Shown here: positions 8,413 through 16,794 of the stretch, in pieces
Layout of the letters: each line of letters starts with the position of its first letter
How positions within the stretch are numbered: position 1 is the stretch's first letter
Source: DATLLN01 sp963720885
Lineage (GTDB): Bacteria > Actinomycetota > Thermoleophilia > Gaiellales > JAICJC01
NCBI GenBank assembly: GCA_963720885.1
Contig: CAVRGW010000002.1
Coordinates: 248,001-312,000 of the forward strand
Reading direction: 5' to 3'
Length of the DNA: 64,000 bases
The notes under the pieces: generated by a model
What the model was told of the DNA's origin: nothing
Seen by the model: only the letters and a program-made list of their open reading frames with translations
Databases searched by the model: none
Program-made: the position numbers and the translations under genes

Positions 8413-8788
8413 GGCCGCGCTCCGACATCCACGCCCGCAGCGGCACGTCCTCGTCGGCGGGCAGCCAGTGCCCGTCGGCGGTCGCGGACGCGCGAGCAAC
8501 TGGCGGCGCACCGGCGCAGCGCACGGCGGGTGAGCCGCGAAGTGTTGTCACCCTGGCATGCCAGACGCGTCGGTCGAACACCACCGCCGTGCCGGGGCGC
8601 GCGAGCACATCGACGGCGCCGACGAACCCGAGGCGTGCAGCGAGCCGTCGGCCGCCGCGGGCTCGGAGCGGCGCAGGCGCTCGGTCAGCCGTGTCAGCCG
8701 CCGCACCTCGGCCGGCGACAGCGCGCCCGTCGATGGTGACGAAGCCATCCTGGCCGAATCGCCGCAGCTGCTGCGCGAGCGCATGCAT
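8393..8788 (-). pseudogene. Degraded phytanoyl-CoA dioxygenase (PhyH) gene
   Basis: PhyH pieces occur in order but in different frames. Frame A from ATG 8788 gives F-G-Q-D-G-F-V-T-I-D-G. A second frame continues A-L-S-P-A-E-V-R-R-L-T-R-L. Frame A resumes with V-L-A-R-P-G-T-A-V-V-F-D-R-R-V-W-H-A. A different frame gives D-N-T-S-R-L-T-R-R-A-L, and another gives H-W-L-P-A-D-E-D. The middle third of the family, with the iron-binding H-x-D, is missing. At least three shifts plus a deletion mean no working 2-oxoglutarate dioxygenase can be made. Intact relatives are about 250-300 residues. Confidence 0.65.
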
Positions 8789-8842
8789 TCAGCGGATACG
8801 CGCGGAGCGGCGGATGCCGTCCCCCGTGGTCCACCGGCACCG

Positions 8843-9805
8843 CTACCTGAAGCACGCGATGACCTCGTTCTCGAGGCGGTCGCGCACCTCCTCGTCCACC
8901 GTGTGGCCGGCCAGCTCCATGGCCATCAGCGCCGCGCCGACCACCGGCGCCGCTCGCAGCTCGCGAAGCTCGGCGGACGGCACGCGGTCGAGGATCGACT
9001 CGCGCAGGAGGCGGCTGCGGCTGCGGAACAGCCCGCCTGCGAGCACCAGCTCGAACGGCTCAGAGTCCATCCCCAGGCGGCGCGCGACCAGCGCCGCCGA
9101 GCCGCCCAGCTCGCCGCCCGCCCAGCCGACGATCCGCCGCGCGACCTCGTCGCCCTCCTCGGCGACACGCAGCACATCCGGGGCCGCCGACAGCGCGGGC
9201 TCGCCACCGCGGCTGAAGTCCTCGAGCATCTCGGCCACCGACGACGAGTTGGTCAGCCGGCAGAACACCTCCGACAGGGCCGTCTCCGGGCCACGGCCGA
9301 TGTGCGCATCGGCGACCGCCCGCAGCGCGTCCTCGGACACGTCGCTGGCGCTCCCGGTGTCGCCAAGCACCCGGCCCAGCCCGAGCGTTCGGAACGTCTC
9401 GCCGTCGCGGTTCCTCCCGGCGGCGACCATCCCCGTGCCGGCGACGACCACCACGCCCCACGGCCGCTCGGTGCCCGCGCGCAGGGCGATGAACGAGTCG
9501 TTGACGATCTGCCGGGCGCCCCCCAGGCCGATCGGCTCGATCACGCTCTCCAGGCGGCGCACGTCGGAGGGCCAGTCCAGCCCGGCCAGCCCGTAGACCG
9601 CAGCGTCGACCTGCAGCCGGCCGGCTCCGGCCAGCCGCAGGGCCTTCTCCAGCGCGTCGCCGATCGCGTCGCCGGCGCCGCGCAGGCCGACGGCCTCCCA
9701 GTTGCCGGGCCCGTTGGTGGCGAAGCCGGCCACGGCGCCGCTCGGCTCGGCGAGGACGCAGTGCGTCTTCGAGCCGCCGCCGTCGATCCCGGCAACCAGC
9801 GTCAC
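8843..9805 (-). CDS. BadF/BadG-type sugar kinase (N-acetylglucosamine kinase-like), copy 1
   Basis: A 320-residue ASKHA-fold kinase. The phosphate-1 loop is V-A-G-I-D-G-G-G-S-K-T, phosphate-2 is V-V-V-A-G-T-G, and the adenosine loop is L-V-L-A-G-G-L-F. This matches the BadF/BadG/BcrA/BcrD family that includes eukaryotic-type N-acetylglucosamine kinases. It probably phosphorylates an amino sugar or glycoside taken up by the adjacent ABC importer. GTG 9805 overlaps the oxidoreductase stop (GTGA), so it is the last gene of the operon ROK-SBP-permeases-oxidoreductase-kinase. A second related kinase lies at 21276. Confidence 0.85.
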   Translation of the reverse strand: MTLVAGIDGGGSKTHCVLAEPSGAVAGFATNGPGNWEAVGLRGAGDAIGDALEKALRLAGAGRLQVDAAVYGLAGLDWPSDVRRLESVIEPIGLGGARQIVNDSFIALRAGTERPWGVVVVAGTGMVAAGRNRDGETFRTLGLGRVLGDTGSASDVSEDALRAVADAHIGRGPETALSEVFCRLTNSSSVAEMLEDFSRGGEPALSAAPDVLRVAEEGDEVARRIVGWAGGELGGSAALVARRLGMDSEPFELVLAGGLFRSRSRLLRESILDRVPSAELRELRAAPVVGAALMAMELAGHTVDEEVRDRLENEVIACFR

Positions 9806-10746
9806 CTCTGCGCTGCCGACCGGTAGGCCTGATCGACGACCCACATCACAACTGCGCCGTCACGGCCGCTGGGCCGCGGCTGCCGCCCGGCCACACACCC
9901 GTCGACGAACTCCGCCGTCTGCGCGGAATACATCGGCTGGGCGCAGTGCTCGTAGCCCTCCGGCCCCTCGGTGAAGTCCCAGATCCTGGAGTAGCCGCCG
10001 GTGCCGTACAGCTCGGTGTCCGCCTCGAGGCCGGCCAGGTGCGGCTGCCACCAGCCGCACTCGACGATCGAGTTGGTGCCGTTCGACCAGGAGATCAGCA
10101 GGATCCCATCGTCATCGACCTCGTACGAGCCGTAGCGGGTGCCGATCGTCGCGCAGACGCGCTGCGGATCGGGGTCGCCCAGCAGGTAGCGCGCCGTATC
10201 GATCGCGTGCACGCCCATGTCCACCAGCCCGCCACCGCCCGCCAGCCGCGGGTCGGTGAACCAGCCAGACGGGCCCCAGGCCGCGTGCACGCCGTAGCCA
10301 CGCGTCTTGACGATCTCCCCCAGCTCACCGGCCTCGACCCGCCGCCGCAGCGCCTGGACGTCGGCGTGGAACCGCCAGCAGTGGGCGACCATCAGCATCC
10401 TGCCCGACGCGTCCGCGGCGGCGATCATCGCCTCGGCCTCCTCCAGCGTGGTCGCCATCGGCTTCTCGACCAGGACGTGCTTGCCCGCCTCCAGGCAGGC
10501 GATCGCCTGCTCGGCGTGCAGGCTGTTCGGGGTGCCCACCACCACGGCATCGATCTCGGGATCGGCGGCCAGCTCGCGCCAGTCGGTGGTCGTCCGGGCG
10601 ATGCCGTGGCGCTCGGCGAACGCAGCCAGCGACTCCGGCCGCCAGTTGGCCGCGCCCGCGATCTCGGCATCCGGATGCTCCTGCAGGCCGCGGGCGTGGA
10701 AGTCCATGATCCAGCCGGATCCGAACAGGGCAACGCGCAGGGGCAC
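9802..10746 (-). CDS. Gfo/Idh/MocA-family oxidoreductase
   Basis: A 314-residue NAD(P)-dependent sugar or cyclitol dehydrogenase. The N-terminal Rossmann fold starts R-V-A-L-F-G-S-G-W-I-M-D-F-H. The family V-L-V-E-K-P-M gives the conserved E-K-P Lys. The C-terminal domain carries G-G-G-G-L-V-D-M-G-V-H-A-I-D, where the Asp and His pair are the usual catalytic residues. GTG 10746 follows the permease stop by two bases. In this operon it probably oxidises the imported sugar or an intermediate. Together with the DegT aminotransferase across the divergent promoter it could interconvert a keto sugar and an amino sugar, which is inference. Confidence 0.88.
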   Translation of the reverse strand: MPLRVALFGSGWIMDFHARGLQEHPDAEIAGAANWRPESLAAFAERHGIARTTTDWRELAADPEIDAVVVGTPNSLHAEQAIACLEAGKHVLVEKPMATTLEEAEAMIAAADASGRMLMVAHCWRFHADVQALRRRVEAGELGEIVKTRGYGVHAAWGPSGWFTDPRLAGGGGLVDMGVHAIDTARYLLGDPDPQRVCATIGTRYGSYEVDDDGILLISWSNGTNSIVECGWWQPHLAGLEADTELYGTGGYSRIWDFTEGPEGYEHCAQPMYSAQTAEFVDGCVAGRQPRPSGRDGAVVMWVVDQAYRSAAQR

Positions 10747-10748
10747 CG

Positions 10749-11652
10749 TCAGCCCTTCACGCCGGACAGGGTGACGCCTTCGATGAACACGCGCTGCGCC
10801 GCGAAGAAGATCACGATCACGGGCAGCATGAAGATCAGCGCGGCCGCCATCGTCAGGTTCCACTGCACGTGGTGCAGCGTACGGAACGAGGACAGGGCGA
10901 GGGACAGCGTCTGCGAATCGGGGTTCTGCCCGAGGTACACGAGCGGGTCGTAGAAGTTGTTCCAGGCGAAGATGAAGTTGAACAGCCCGACCGCCGCGAT
11001 CGCCGGCTTGGACAGCGGCACGATCACGTCCCACAGGATGCGCAGCTCGCTGAGGCCGTCGACACGCGCCGAGTCGGACAGCTCCTCGGGGATCGTCATG
11101 AAGAACTGCCGCAGCAGGAAGATCGAGAAGGCGTCGCCGAAGAAGCTGGGCACGATCAGCGGCTTCAGCGTGCCGATCCACTCCATCCCGGTCCACCCCG
11201 TGTACTTGGCGAAGATGATGTACAGCGACACCGACGTCACCTGGGTGGGCAACATGAGCGTGGCCAGCACGCCCAGGAAGACGATGTTGCGTCCTCGCCA
11301 CCGGATACGCGCAAAGGCGTAAGCCACCGGCACGCACGAGACGACCACGCCGAGCCGTGGAGAGCCCCGCGTACAGGAACGTGTTCCACGTGTAGCGGGC
11401 GAGGTCGATCTGGTCGAAGACGGTCTTGAAGTTCGACCAGACGAACGGGTCGGGGATGATCTTGTCCGACAGCGTCTGCTGGTCGGTCATCAGCGCCGTG
11501 CAGAGCATGAAGAAGATCGGGAACAGGAACGCGGCCGAGACGGCGATCAGGATCGCGTGGTTCGCGATCCGGAGCAGCAGCCGCCGGCGGCGGATGGCGA
11601 CCGGGAGCTGTCGCTGGCGAACCTCGGAGGGCTTGACGGCGGTCGCGGTCAT
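10749..11652 (-). pseudogene. MalG-type sugar ABC permease, one-base frameshift
   Basis: The gene encodes an inner-membrane permease of a CUT1 sugar importer, about 300 residues when repaired. From ATG 11652 the frame reads M-T-A-T-A-V-K through helix 1 to T-F-L-Y-A-G-L-S-T. The homologous continuation V-V-V-S-C-V-P-V-A-Y-A-F is in another frame up to the stop at 10749. That part includes the EAA-like loop E-L-S-D-S-A-R-V-D-G. Dropping one C at 11355-11356 restores a normal T-L-G-V-V-V join. The ATG overlaps the upstream permease stop (ATGA). It is either a base-call error or a genuine recent mutation. Confidence 0.8.
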
Positions 11653-12732
11653 GAGAGGTTCCCGTGGTAGTGCACCCAGCGCCGCGAGGTGAGCAGCAGC
11701 ACCGCCGTCACGCACATGGTGGCGACGAACAGTACCCACGCAAGGGCCGACGCGTAGCCCATGTGGAAATCAACGAACGCCTGCTGGTAGATCCACAGGC
11801 TGTAGAACAGCAGCGACCCCTGCGGGTTGCCCAGCGTCGAGCTCTGGCCACTGGCGGTGTTGCCGGCCACGAAGGCCTGGTCGAAGTACTGGAATCCGTC
11901 GATCACACCGATGATCAGCGTGAAGAAGATAACCGGCGTCAGCATCGGCAACGTCACGTAGCGGAACCGCTGCCAGCGGTTTGCGCCCTCGATGGCGATC
12001 GCCTCGTACAGCTGGCGCGGCACGTCGAGCAGGCCGGCGGTGTAGATCACGATCGCGTCACCGATCCCCCACAGGCCCATGATCAGGAGCGCCGGCTTCG
12101 CCCAGCTCGGGTCGTAGAACCAGAGCGGTGCGGTGACGCCCGGGGATCGAGTCGAGCACCCGGTTGATCGGGCCGGTCACCGGATTGAACAGGTAGACGA
12201 ACACCAGCGCGGCGCCCACCTTGGGCGCCATCGACGGCATGAAGAACAGCGTCCGGTAGACGTTGTTGCCGCGCTTGGGGCGCACCAGCAGCATCGCGGT
12301 GATGATCCCGAAGAAGATCCGCAGCGGCACGCCGAAGACGATGATCCACAGCGTGTTCTTGACCGACAGCCAGAAGTTCGGATCCTGGCCCAGCCCGCCG
12401 ACGCCGAACATGTAGCGGTAGTTGTCGAGCCCGACCCAGCGCGGCGTGGTCAGGATGTCGTAGTGGGTGAACGAGTAGTACAGGCTGAGCACCATCGGCA
12501 CTGCGGTGAACACGCAGAAGCCGACGATCCACGGCGAGAGCAGCAGCAGCACCAGGCCGTAGCGCCGCAGGGACGCCTTGCGGCGAGCCCTGCGGCGCTC
12601 GGTCGCGCTTCGGCGAGGAAGCTGCTCGGCCGCGACTGCTACGGCTGGTCTCCCAGGGCCAGGTTGTTCTTGATCTGCTCGTCGACCTGCTCGAGGCCGG
12701 ACTGCAGATCCGACACGTTCCCCGCCTGCCAC
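11649..12732 (-). pseudogene. MalF/UgpA-type sugar ABC permease, one-base frameshift
   Basis: First half: R-R-Y-G-L-V-L-L-L-L-S-P-W-I-V-G-F with S-F-T-H-Y-D-I-L, the normal start of a CUT1 permease. It runs to N-R-V-L-D-S-I-P-G, then leaves frame. The rest (V-T-A-P-L-W-F-Y-D-P then M-G-L-W-G-I-G-D-A, EAA loop Y-E-A-I-A-I-E-G-A) lies one frame over and ends at 11649. Removing one C from the CCC run at 12139-12141 repairs it. The only in-frame standard start is GTG 12732, which lies 94 bases inside the binding-protein gene; no ATG/GTG/TTG occurs between that gene's stop and helix 1. The true start is therefore uncertain. Confidence 0.75.
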
Positions 12733-14009
12733 TTGTCCACGAACTGCTGCAGCGGCAGGAAGTAGCCCCTACCGGCCGTCGTCAGCGGCGGGAAGAAGGA
12801 CGAGTCCTTGTTCTGCCACACGTCGATGAACGGCTGGAACGTCGGCGGGAGCTTGAGGTCGGGCGAGGTCGCGGTGTCGGCCGTCGTCGGCACGTTGCCC
12901 ACCTGGTTCGCCATCGTGGTGATGTATCCCGGATCCGTCGACAGGAACTTGACCAGGAGCCACGCCTGGTCGGGGTACTTCGAGCCCTGCGGGATGCCGA
13001 CCACGGTGCCGCCCACGCGCTGCGAGCCGTAGAGATCGGGGTGGTCGTCGGCAGCGGGGAAGAACGCCGTGCCGTAGTTCAGCTCGGGGTGCTCTCGCTT
13101 GATGAACGCCGTCCGCCACTCGCCGTCGAACATCATCGCAACCTTACCGGTCTCGAACGCATTCGAGGCGGAGAACTCGTTGTCGCCGCCGTAGGCCGCG
13201 TTGAACTTGATGATGTTGTCGTACCCGTAGTAGTCGATCATCTGCTTCTGCCACTGCAGCGCGGACGCCCACGCCGGATCGGAGGCGAGCACCGGATCGC
13301 CGTTGTCGTCGAAGAACTCGGCGCCCCACATCCGGGCCAGGTCGTAGATGCCGAGCTGCTCGAAGTCCTGCAGCGGCACGAAGCCCGCAACCTTGATCGT
13401 GCCGTCCGAGTTCTTGACCGTCAGCTTCTTCGCGTCGTCCATCAGCTCGGTCATGGTCTTGGGCGGCGATGTGATCCCCGCCTTCGCGAACATGTCCTTG
13501 TTGTAGTAGAGGCCGAACGAGTCGGTCAGCGACGGGAGCATGCACTGCTTGTCGTCGAACTGCGTGTACGTGATCGCGGCCGGCGCGAACTGGTCGATCG
13601 AGACGCCGTCCTGATCCATGTAGTTCGAGAGATCCTGCATCAGGCCGCTCGAGCAGTACTGGCCGTCGTAGTCAGGGCCGAACGAGAGCACGGCGTCCGG
13701 GCCGTTGCCGCCCTTGATCGCCTTGATCACCTGGTCGTCGAACGTGTCGGAGTCCGGGTAGCCGACGGCCTTGACGGTGATCCAGGGATACTGGGCCTCG
13801 AACTTCTGCAACTGCGCCTCGAAGATCTTCTTCTCGTCGCCCGTCCACGGATGCCAGAGCGTGAGCGTGACCGGTGTCTTGTCCTCGCTGGGCGCGGCCG
13901 TTCCGCCGCCGCCCGACGAGCTGCTCCCGCTGCTGCCGCCGCACCCTGCGGCCAGCGCAACGAGCGCAAGCGCGAGCAGGGCGCAGAGCGCCCTCCACTG
14001 AGATCTCAT
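12639..14009 (-). CDS. Sugar ABC transporter substrate-binding lipoprotein
   Basis: A 456-residue family 1 solute-binding protein. A signal peptide ends in the lipobox L-A-A-G-C, followed by a Gly/Ser linker, so it is anchored outside the membrane. The mature part starts V-T-L-T-L-W-H-P-W-T-G-D-E, typical of CUT1 carbohydrate binders. M-M-F-D-G-E-W and V-G-I-P-Q-G are also typical. ATG 14009 follows a clear AGGAGGA Shine-Dalgarno. It is the first transport gene after the ROK regulator and supplies the two frameshifted permeases; the likely ATPase is encoded at 22280. Confidence 0.9.
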   Translation of the reverse strand: MRSQWRALCALLALALVALAAGCGGSSGSSSSGGGGTAAPSEDKTPVTLTLWHPWTGDEKKIFEAQLQKFEAQYPWITVKAVGYPDSDTFDDQVIKAIKGGNGPDAVLSFGPDYDGQYCSSGLMQDLSNYMDQDGVSIDQFAPAAITYTQFDDKQCMLPSLTDSFGLYYNKDMFAKAGITSPPKTMTELMDDAKKLTVKNSDGTIKVAGFVPLQDFEQLGIYDLARMWGAEFFDDNGDPVLASDPAWASALQWQKQMIDYYGYDNIIKFNAAYGGDNEFSASNAFETGKVAMMFDGEWRTAFIKREHPELNYGTAFFPAADDHPDLYGSQRVGGTVVGIPQGSKYPDQAWLLVKFLSTDPGYITTMANQVGNVPTTADTATSPDLKLPPTFQPFIDVWQNKDSSFFPPLTTAGRGYFLPLQQFVDKWQAGNVSDLQSGLEQVDEQIKNNLALGDQP

Positions 14010-14035
14010 TTCATTCCTCCTCGCCTTTGGACGTC

Positions 14036-15259
14036 TCATACGACGATCTCCCTCCGGTCACGGTTGGGAACCCTTGTGAACAGCTGCTCCTGAGCAGCCC
14101 GCAGCGCGGTCGCCACGGCGCCGTGCAGCACGGCCTCGTCGCCCAGCTCGCCGACCGCGATCCGCGGCCGGAACGGGGAGAGCCGCGCGAGCTCGCGCTC
14201 GACCGGCGCGAGCAGCAGATCGCCGTTGCCGCCGATGCCTCCGCCCAGGATCACCAGCTCGGGGTCGAGCACCGGGAGCACGGCGGCGATCGCCAGCGCG
14301 ATCCGACGGGCCTCCTCGTCGACCACGCCGGTCGCCGCCGCGTCGCCCCGCCGCGCGGCGGCGAACACCCGCGCCGGGGTAGGCGGACGCACGTTTCGCT
14401 CCCTGGCGAGCCTGCTGACAGCCGCGGCGCCGGCGGTCTCCTCGAGCATGCCCCGGCGGCGCACGGCGCGGTCGCGGGGATCGCCGGCGCCGACCGGCAT
14501 GTAGCCGATCTCGCCCGCGGCGCCCGACGAGCCGCGGTAGAGCCGGCCGTCGATCACGATGCCCATGCCGACGCCGGTACCGACCCACAGGTACACGAAC
14601 GTCCCGACGTCGCGCCCGGCCCCGTCAGACAGCTCGCCGAGGGCGGCCATGTTCACGTCGTTCTCGAAGGTGATGGCGGTGCCCAGCTCGTCGCGGATCG
14701 CTCCGACCAGGCCGGGGCGGCCGAAGCCCGGAAGATTGGGCGCCAGCGCCACGGCGCCCCGCCGCGGGTCGATGACGCCGGCGGCTCCTACGGTGGCGTG
14801 GGTGACCTGGCGCCAGCGGATGCCCGCGTCGCCGGCCACCTCGTGCGCGATCGTCCCGATCTGCTCGATCATCGTCGCCGAGCTGCGCGCCCGCGCCCGC
14901 TCGTCGCGGCGGGCGACGATCGTGCCCGTGATGTCGGCGGCCGCCGCCCGCACCCAGTGGCGGCCGACGTCGATGCCGACGACCCAGCCGGCGGACGGAT
15001 TCAGCTCGTACAGCACCGCGCTCGGCCCCTTACCGCCGGTGGCGCGGCCGACCTCGTGGACGAGCCCGGCCGCAATCAGCCCGTTCAGCGCGAGCGACAC
15101 GGTGGGCTTGGAGAGCCCGCTCTCACGGGCGATCTGCGCCCGCGAGGTCGTCCCCGTCCGCCGGATCAGCTCGAGTATCGTGCGCTCGTTGATCGCGCGC
15201 AGAAGCCGGGGCTGTCCCGCCGCGAACATGCCGGGGTGATCGCTCAGCTCCCCCTCCAT
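14036..15259 (-). CDS. ROK-family transcriptional repressor without the zinc-site cysteines
   Basis: A 407-residue regulator. A winged helix (residues about 20-85: R-A-Q-I-A-R-E-S-G-L-S-K-P-T-V-S) is followed by a ROK domain with V-V-G-I-D-V-G-R-H and V-G-T-G-V-G-M-G-I-V. The usual ROK zinc motif C-x-C-G-x-x-G-C-x-E is replaced by D-P-R-D-R-A-V-R-R-R-G-M-L-E, with no cysteine, so zinc binding there looks lost. It heads the sugar operon and likely binds the palindrome at 15272-15290 in its own promoter and the matching one at 19659-19677. The effector is probably a sugar or sugar phosphate. Confidence 0.88.
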   Translation of the reverse strand: MEGELSDHPGMFAAGQPRLLRAINERTILELIRRTGTTSRAQIARESGLSKPTVSLALNGLIAAGLVHEVGRATGGKGPSAVLYELNPSAGWVVGIDVGRHWVRAAAADITGTIVARRDERARARSSATMIEQIGTIAHEVAGDAGIRWRQVTHATVGAAGVIDPRRGAVALAPNLPGFGRPGLVGAIRDELGTAITFENDVNMAALGELSDGAGRDVGTFVYLWVGTGVGMGIVIDGRLYRGSSGAAGEIGYMPVGAGDPRDRAVRRRGMLEETAGAAAVSRLARERNVRPPTPARVFAAARRGDAAATGVVDEEARRIALAIAAVLPVLDPELVILGGGIGGNGDLLLAPVERELARLSPFRPRIAVGELGDEAVLHGAVATALRAAQEQLFTRVPNRDRREIVV

Positions 15260-15271
15260 CCAGAGGCGTAT

Positions 15272-15290
15272 AGTAAGGAAACTTTACTGA
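15272..15290. promoter_or_regulatory. ROK-like operator, site 1
   Basis: The imperfect inverted repeat GTAAGGAAA-C-TTTACTGAC is centred at 15282 (arms match at 7 of 9). It lies between divergent rok and the DegT gene. On the minus strand a TATACG -10-like box follows it directly, so a bound repressor would block rok-operon transcription. The same consensus (GTYAGGAAA-S-TTTCCTRAC) recurs at 19659-19677. Confidence 0.6.
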
Positions 15291-15351
15291 CGAATAGAAA
15301 AAATACGACGCCGGGCGGTCGGAAGTCAAGCGGCCCGGAAGGAGCAGCCCG

Positions 15352-16596
15352 ATGAGCCACCTCGCAATCCGTGGAGCAGCACCAGTCCGCAGCGAGCCGT
15401 TCCCGGCGTGGCCGGAGATCACGGAACGCGACGTCGAGGCGGTGGCGGACGTCGTCCGCAACGGCCAGATCGGCGGCTGGCCGGAGCCCGGCCCGCGGGC
15501 GGCGGAGTTCGCAGAGCGGTTCGCGGCGTACCAGGGCGCCGAGCACGGCATCGTCATGTCGAACGGCACCGTGACGATGGAGGTTGCGCTGAAGGCGCTC
15601 GGTATCGGCTGGGGCGACGAGGTGGTCGTCCCCGCCCTGACGTTCGCTGCGACCGCGTACGCCGCCGTCGCGGCGGGCGCGCTGCCGGTGGTCGTCGACA
15701 TCGAGCCCGAACGCTGGACGATCGATCCGGCCGCAGTGGAGGCAGCGATCACGCCGCGGACGCGCGCGGTCATGCCGGTGCACCTCGGCCAGCAGATGTG
15801 CGACATGGACGCGCTGAGTGCGATCGCCGACCGGCACGACCTGGCGATCGTGGAGGACTGCGCCCACGCGCACGGGCAGCGGTGGAATGACCGCGGCGCC
15901 GGATCGATCGGCGCGTTCGGCTCGTTCAGCCACCAGTCGAGCAAGGTGCTGACCGCGGGCGAGGGCGGCACGCTGCTGACCAACGACCCGGCGCTCGCCC
16001 GCCGCGCACACTCGATCATCGACTGCGGGCGGCCGAAGGACGCCGACGAGCGCGAGTACACGTTCGGCTGCAACTACCGGCTGGGCGAGCTGAACTGCGC
16101 GCTGCTGTGCACCCAGCTCGACCGCTACGAGGAGCAACGCGCCGAGCGCGAGCAGGGCGCACGGCTGTTCGAGGAGCTGGCCGCCGGCCTGACCGGTGTC
16201 CGCCTGAACCCGATCGACCCGCGGATCACGCGCTGGGGCTTCTACCGCTATCTGTTCGCCATAGACCCCGACGACTTCGCCGGCGCGGGCAACGAGGCCG
16301 TCGTCGCCGCCCTCGAGGCAGAGGGCATCCCCGCCGAGCTCCAGTACCCGCCGATGAGCCGCTACGACCTGTTCCAGCCGAAGCTGTCGCGGCTGCCGGT
16401 ATGCGTCGAGCACGCGGAGGCGCTGGATCCGTCGCGGTGGTCGTTCCCGGTTGCCGAGGAGGCGGGCGAGCGCCGCGCCGTCTACCTCAACGAGAACGTG
16501 TTCCGGGCCGGGCGCGAGGGCGTCGAGCACGTCGTCGAGGCGATCGCCAAGGTGCAGCGCCACGCCGACGAGCTGCGTGCGCTGACCGCCGCGTAG
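15352..16596 (+). CDS. DegT/DnrJ/EryC1/StrS-family aminotransferase
   Basis: A 414-residue PLP enzyme of the sugar/cyclitol aminotransferase family. The cofactor Lys is in S-H-Q-S-S-K-V-L-T-A-G-E-G-G, the PLP-phosphate region is S-N-G-T-V-T-M, and the Asp in V-E-D-C-A-H-A-H contacts the pyridine nitrogen. It has an AAGGAG Shine-Dalgarno. These enzymes transaminate keto sugars or inosose, usually in biosynthesis. Here the gene is divergent from a catabolic-looking sugar operon with a Gfo/Idh dehydrogenase and shares its operator. A role in amino-sugar breakdown or remodelling is inferred. Confidence 0.87.
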   Translation: MSHLAIRGAAPVRSEPFPAWPEITERDVEAVADVVRNGQIGGWPEPGPRAAEFAERFAAYQGAEHGIVMSNGTVTMEVALKALGIGWGDEVVVPALTFAATAYAAVAAGALPVVVDIEPERWTIDPAAVEAAITPRTRAVMPVHLGQQMCDMDALSAIADRHDLAIVEDCAHAHGQRWNDRGAGSIGAFGSFSHQSSKVLTAGEGGTLLTNDPALARRAHSIIDCGRPKDADEREYTFGCNYRLGELNCALLCTQLDRYEEQRAEREQGARLFEELAAGLTGVRLNPIDPRITRWGFYRYLFAIDPDDFAGAGNEAVVAALEAEGIPAELQYPPMSRYDLFQPKLSRLPVCVEHAEALDPSRWSFPVAEEAGERRAVYLNENVFRAGREGVEHVVEAIAKVQRHADELRALTAA

Positions 16597-16635
16597 CCGC
16601 CCCGCCGGCCGGTCCGACGTCGGGCCGGCCGGGGC

Positions 16636-16695
16636 GTGCCGGGCACAGTGCCGGGCACAGTGCCGGGCTCGGTGCCGGGCACAGTGCCAGGGCCA
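16636..16695. repeat. 12-bp tandem repeat, five units
   Basis: Consecutive copies of GTGCCGGGCACA start at 16636, 16648, 16660 (one variant, GTGCCGGGCTCG), 16672 and 16684 (degenerate). Each unit is nearly self-complementary. The array lies between the DegT stop and the secreted-protein gene. It can be read as a V-P-G-T repeat in frame with the next gene, but its start more likely lies downstream. Confidence 0.85.
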
Positions 16696-16794
16696 ACGCC
16701 CGGCGCGACGCTTTCGGCACCGGTTCGTGACGGGTCGTCGCGGGATCGGCACGGCCACGGGGACGCGAACCGCCCGCTGGGCCGTACATTGAGC

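Noticed and set aside
7176..9596. 806-codon plus-strand frame
   Set aside because: Runs through HAD and AlkA genes in the wrong frame and antisense to the kinase; not protein-like.
9802..11739. Permease-oxidoreductase fusion protein
   Set aside because: The join arises from the permease frameshift; the oxidoreductase has its own GTG start at 10746.
16636..16695. Short tandem repeat as a CRISPR array
   Set aside because: Units are 12 bp without spacers and no cas gene is present.
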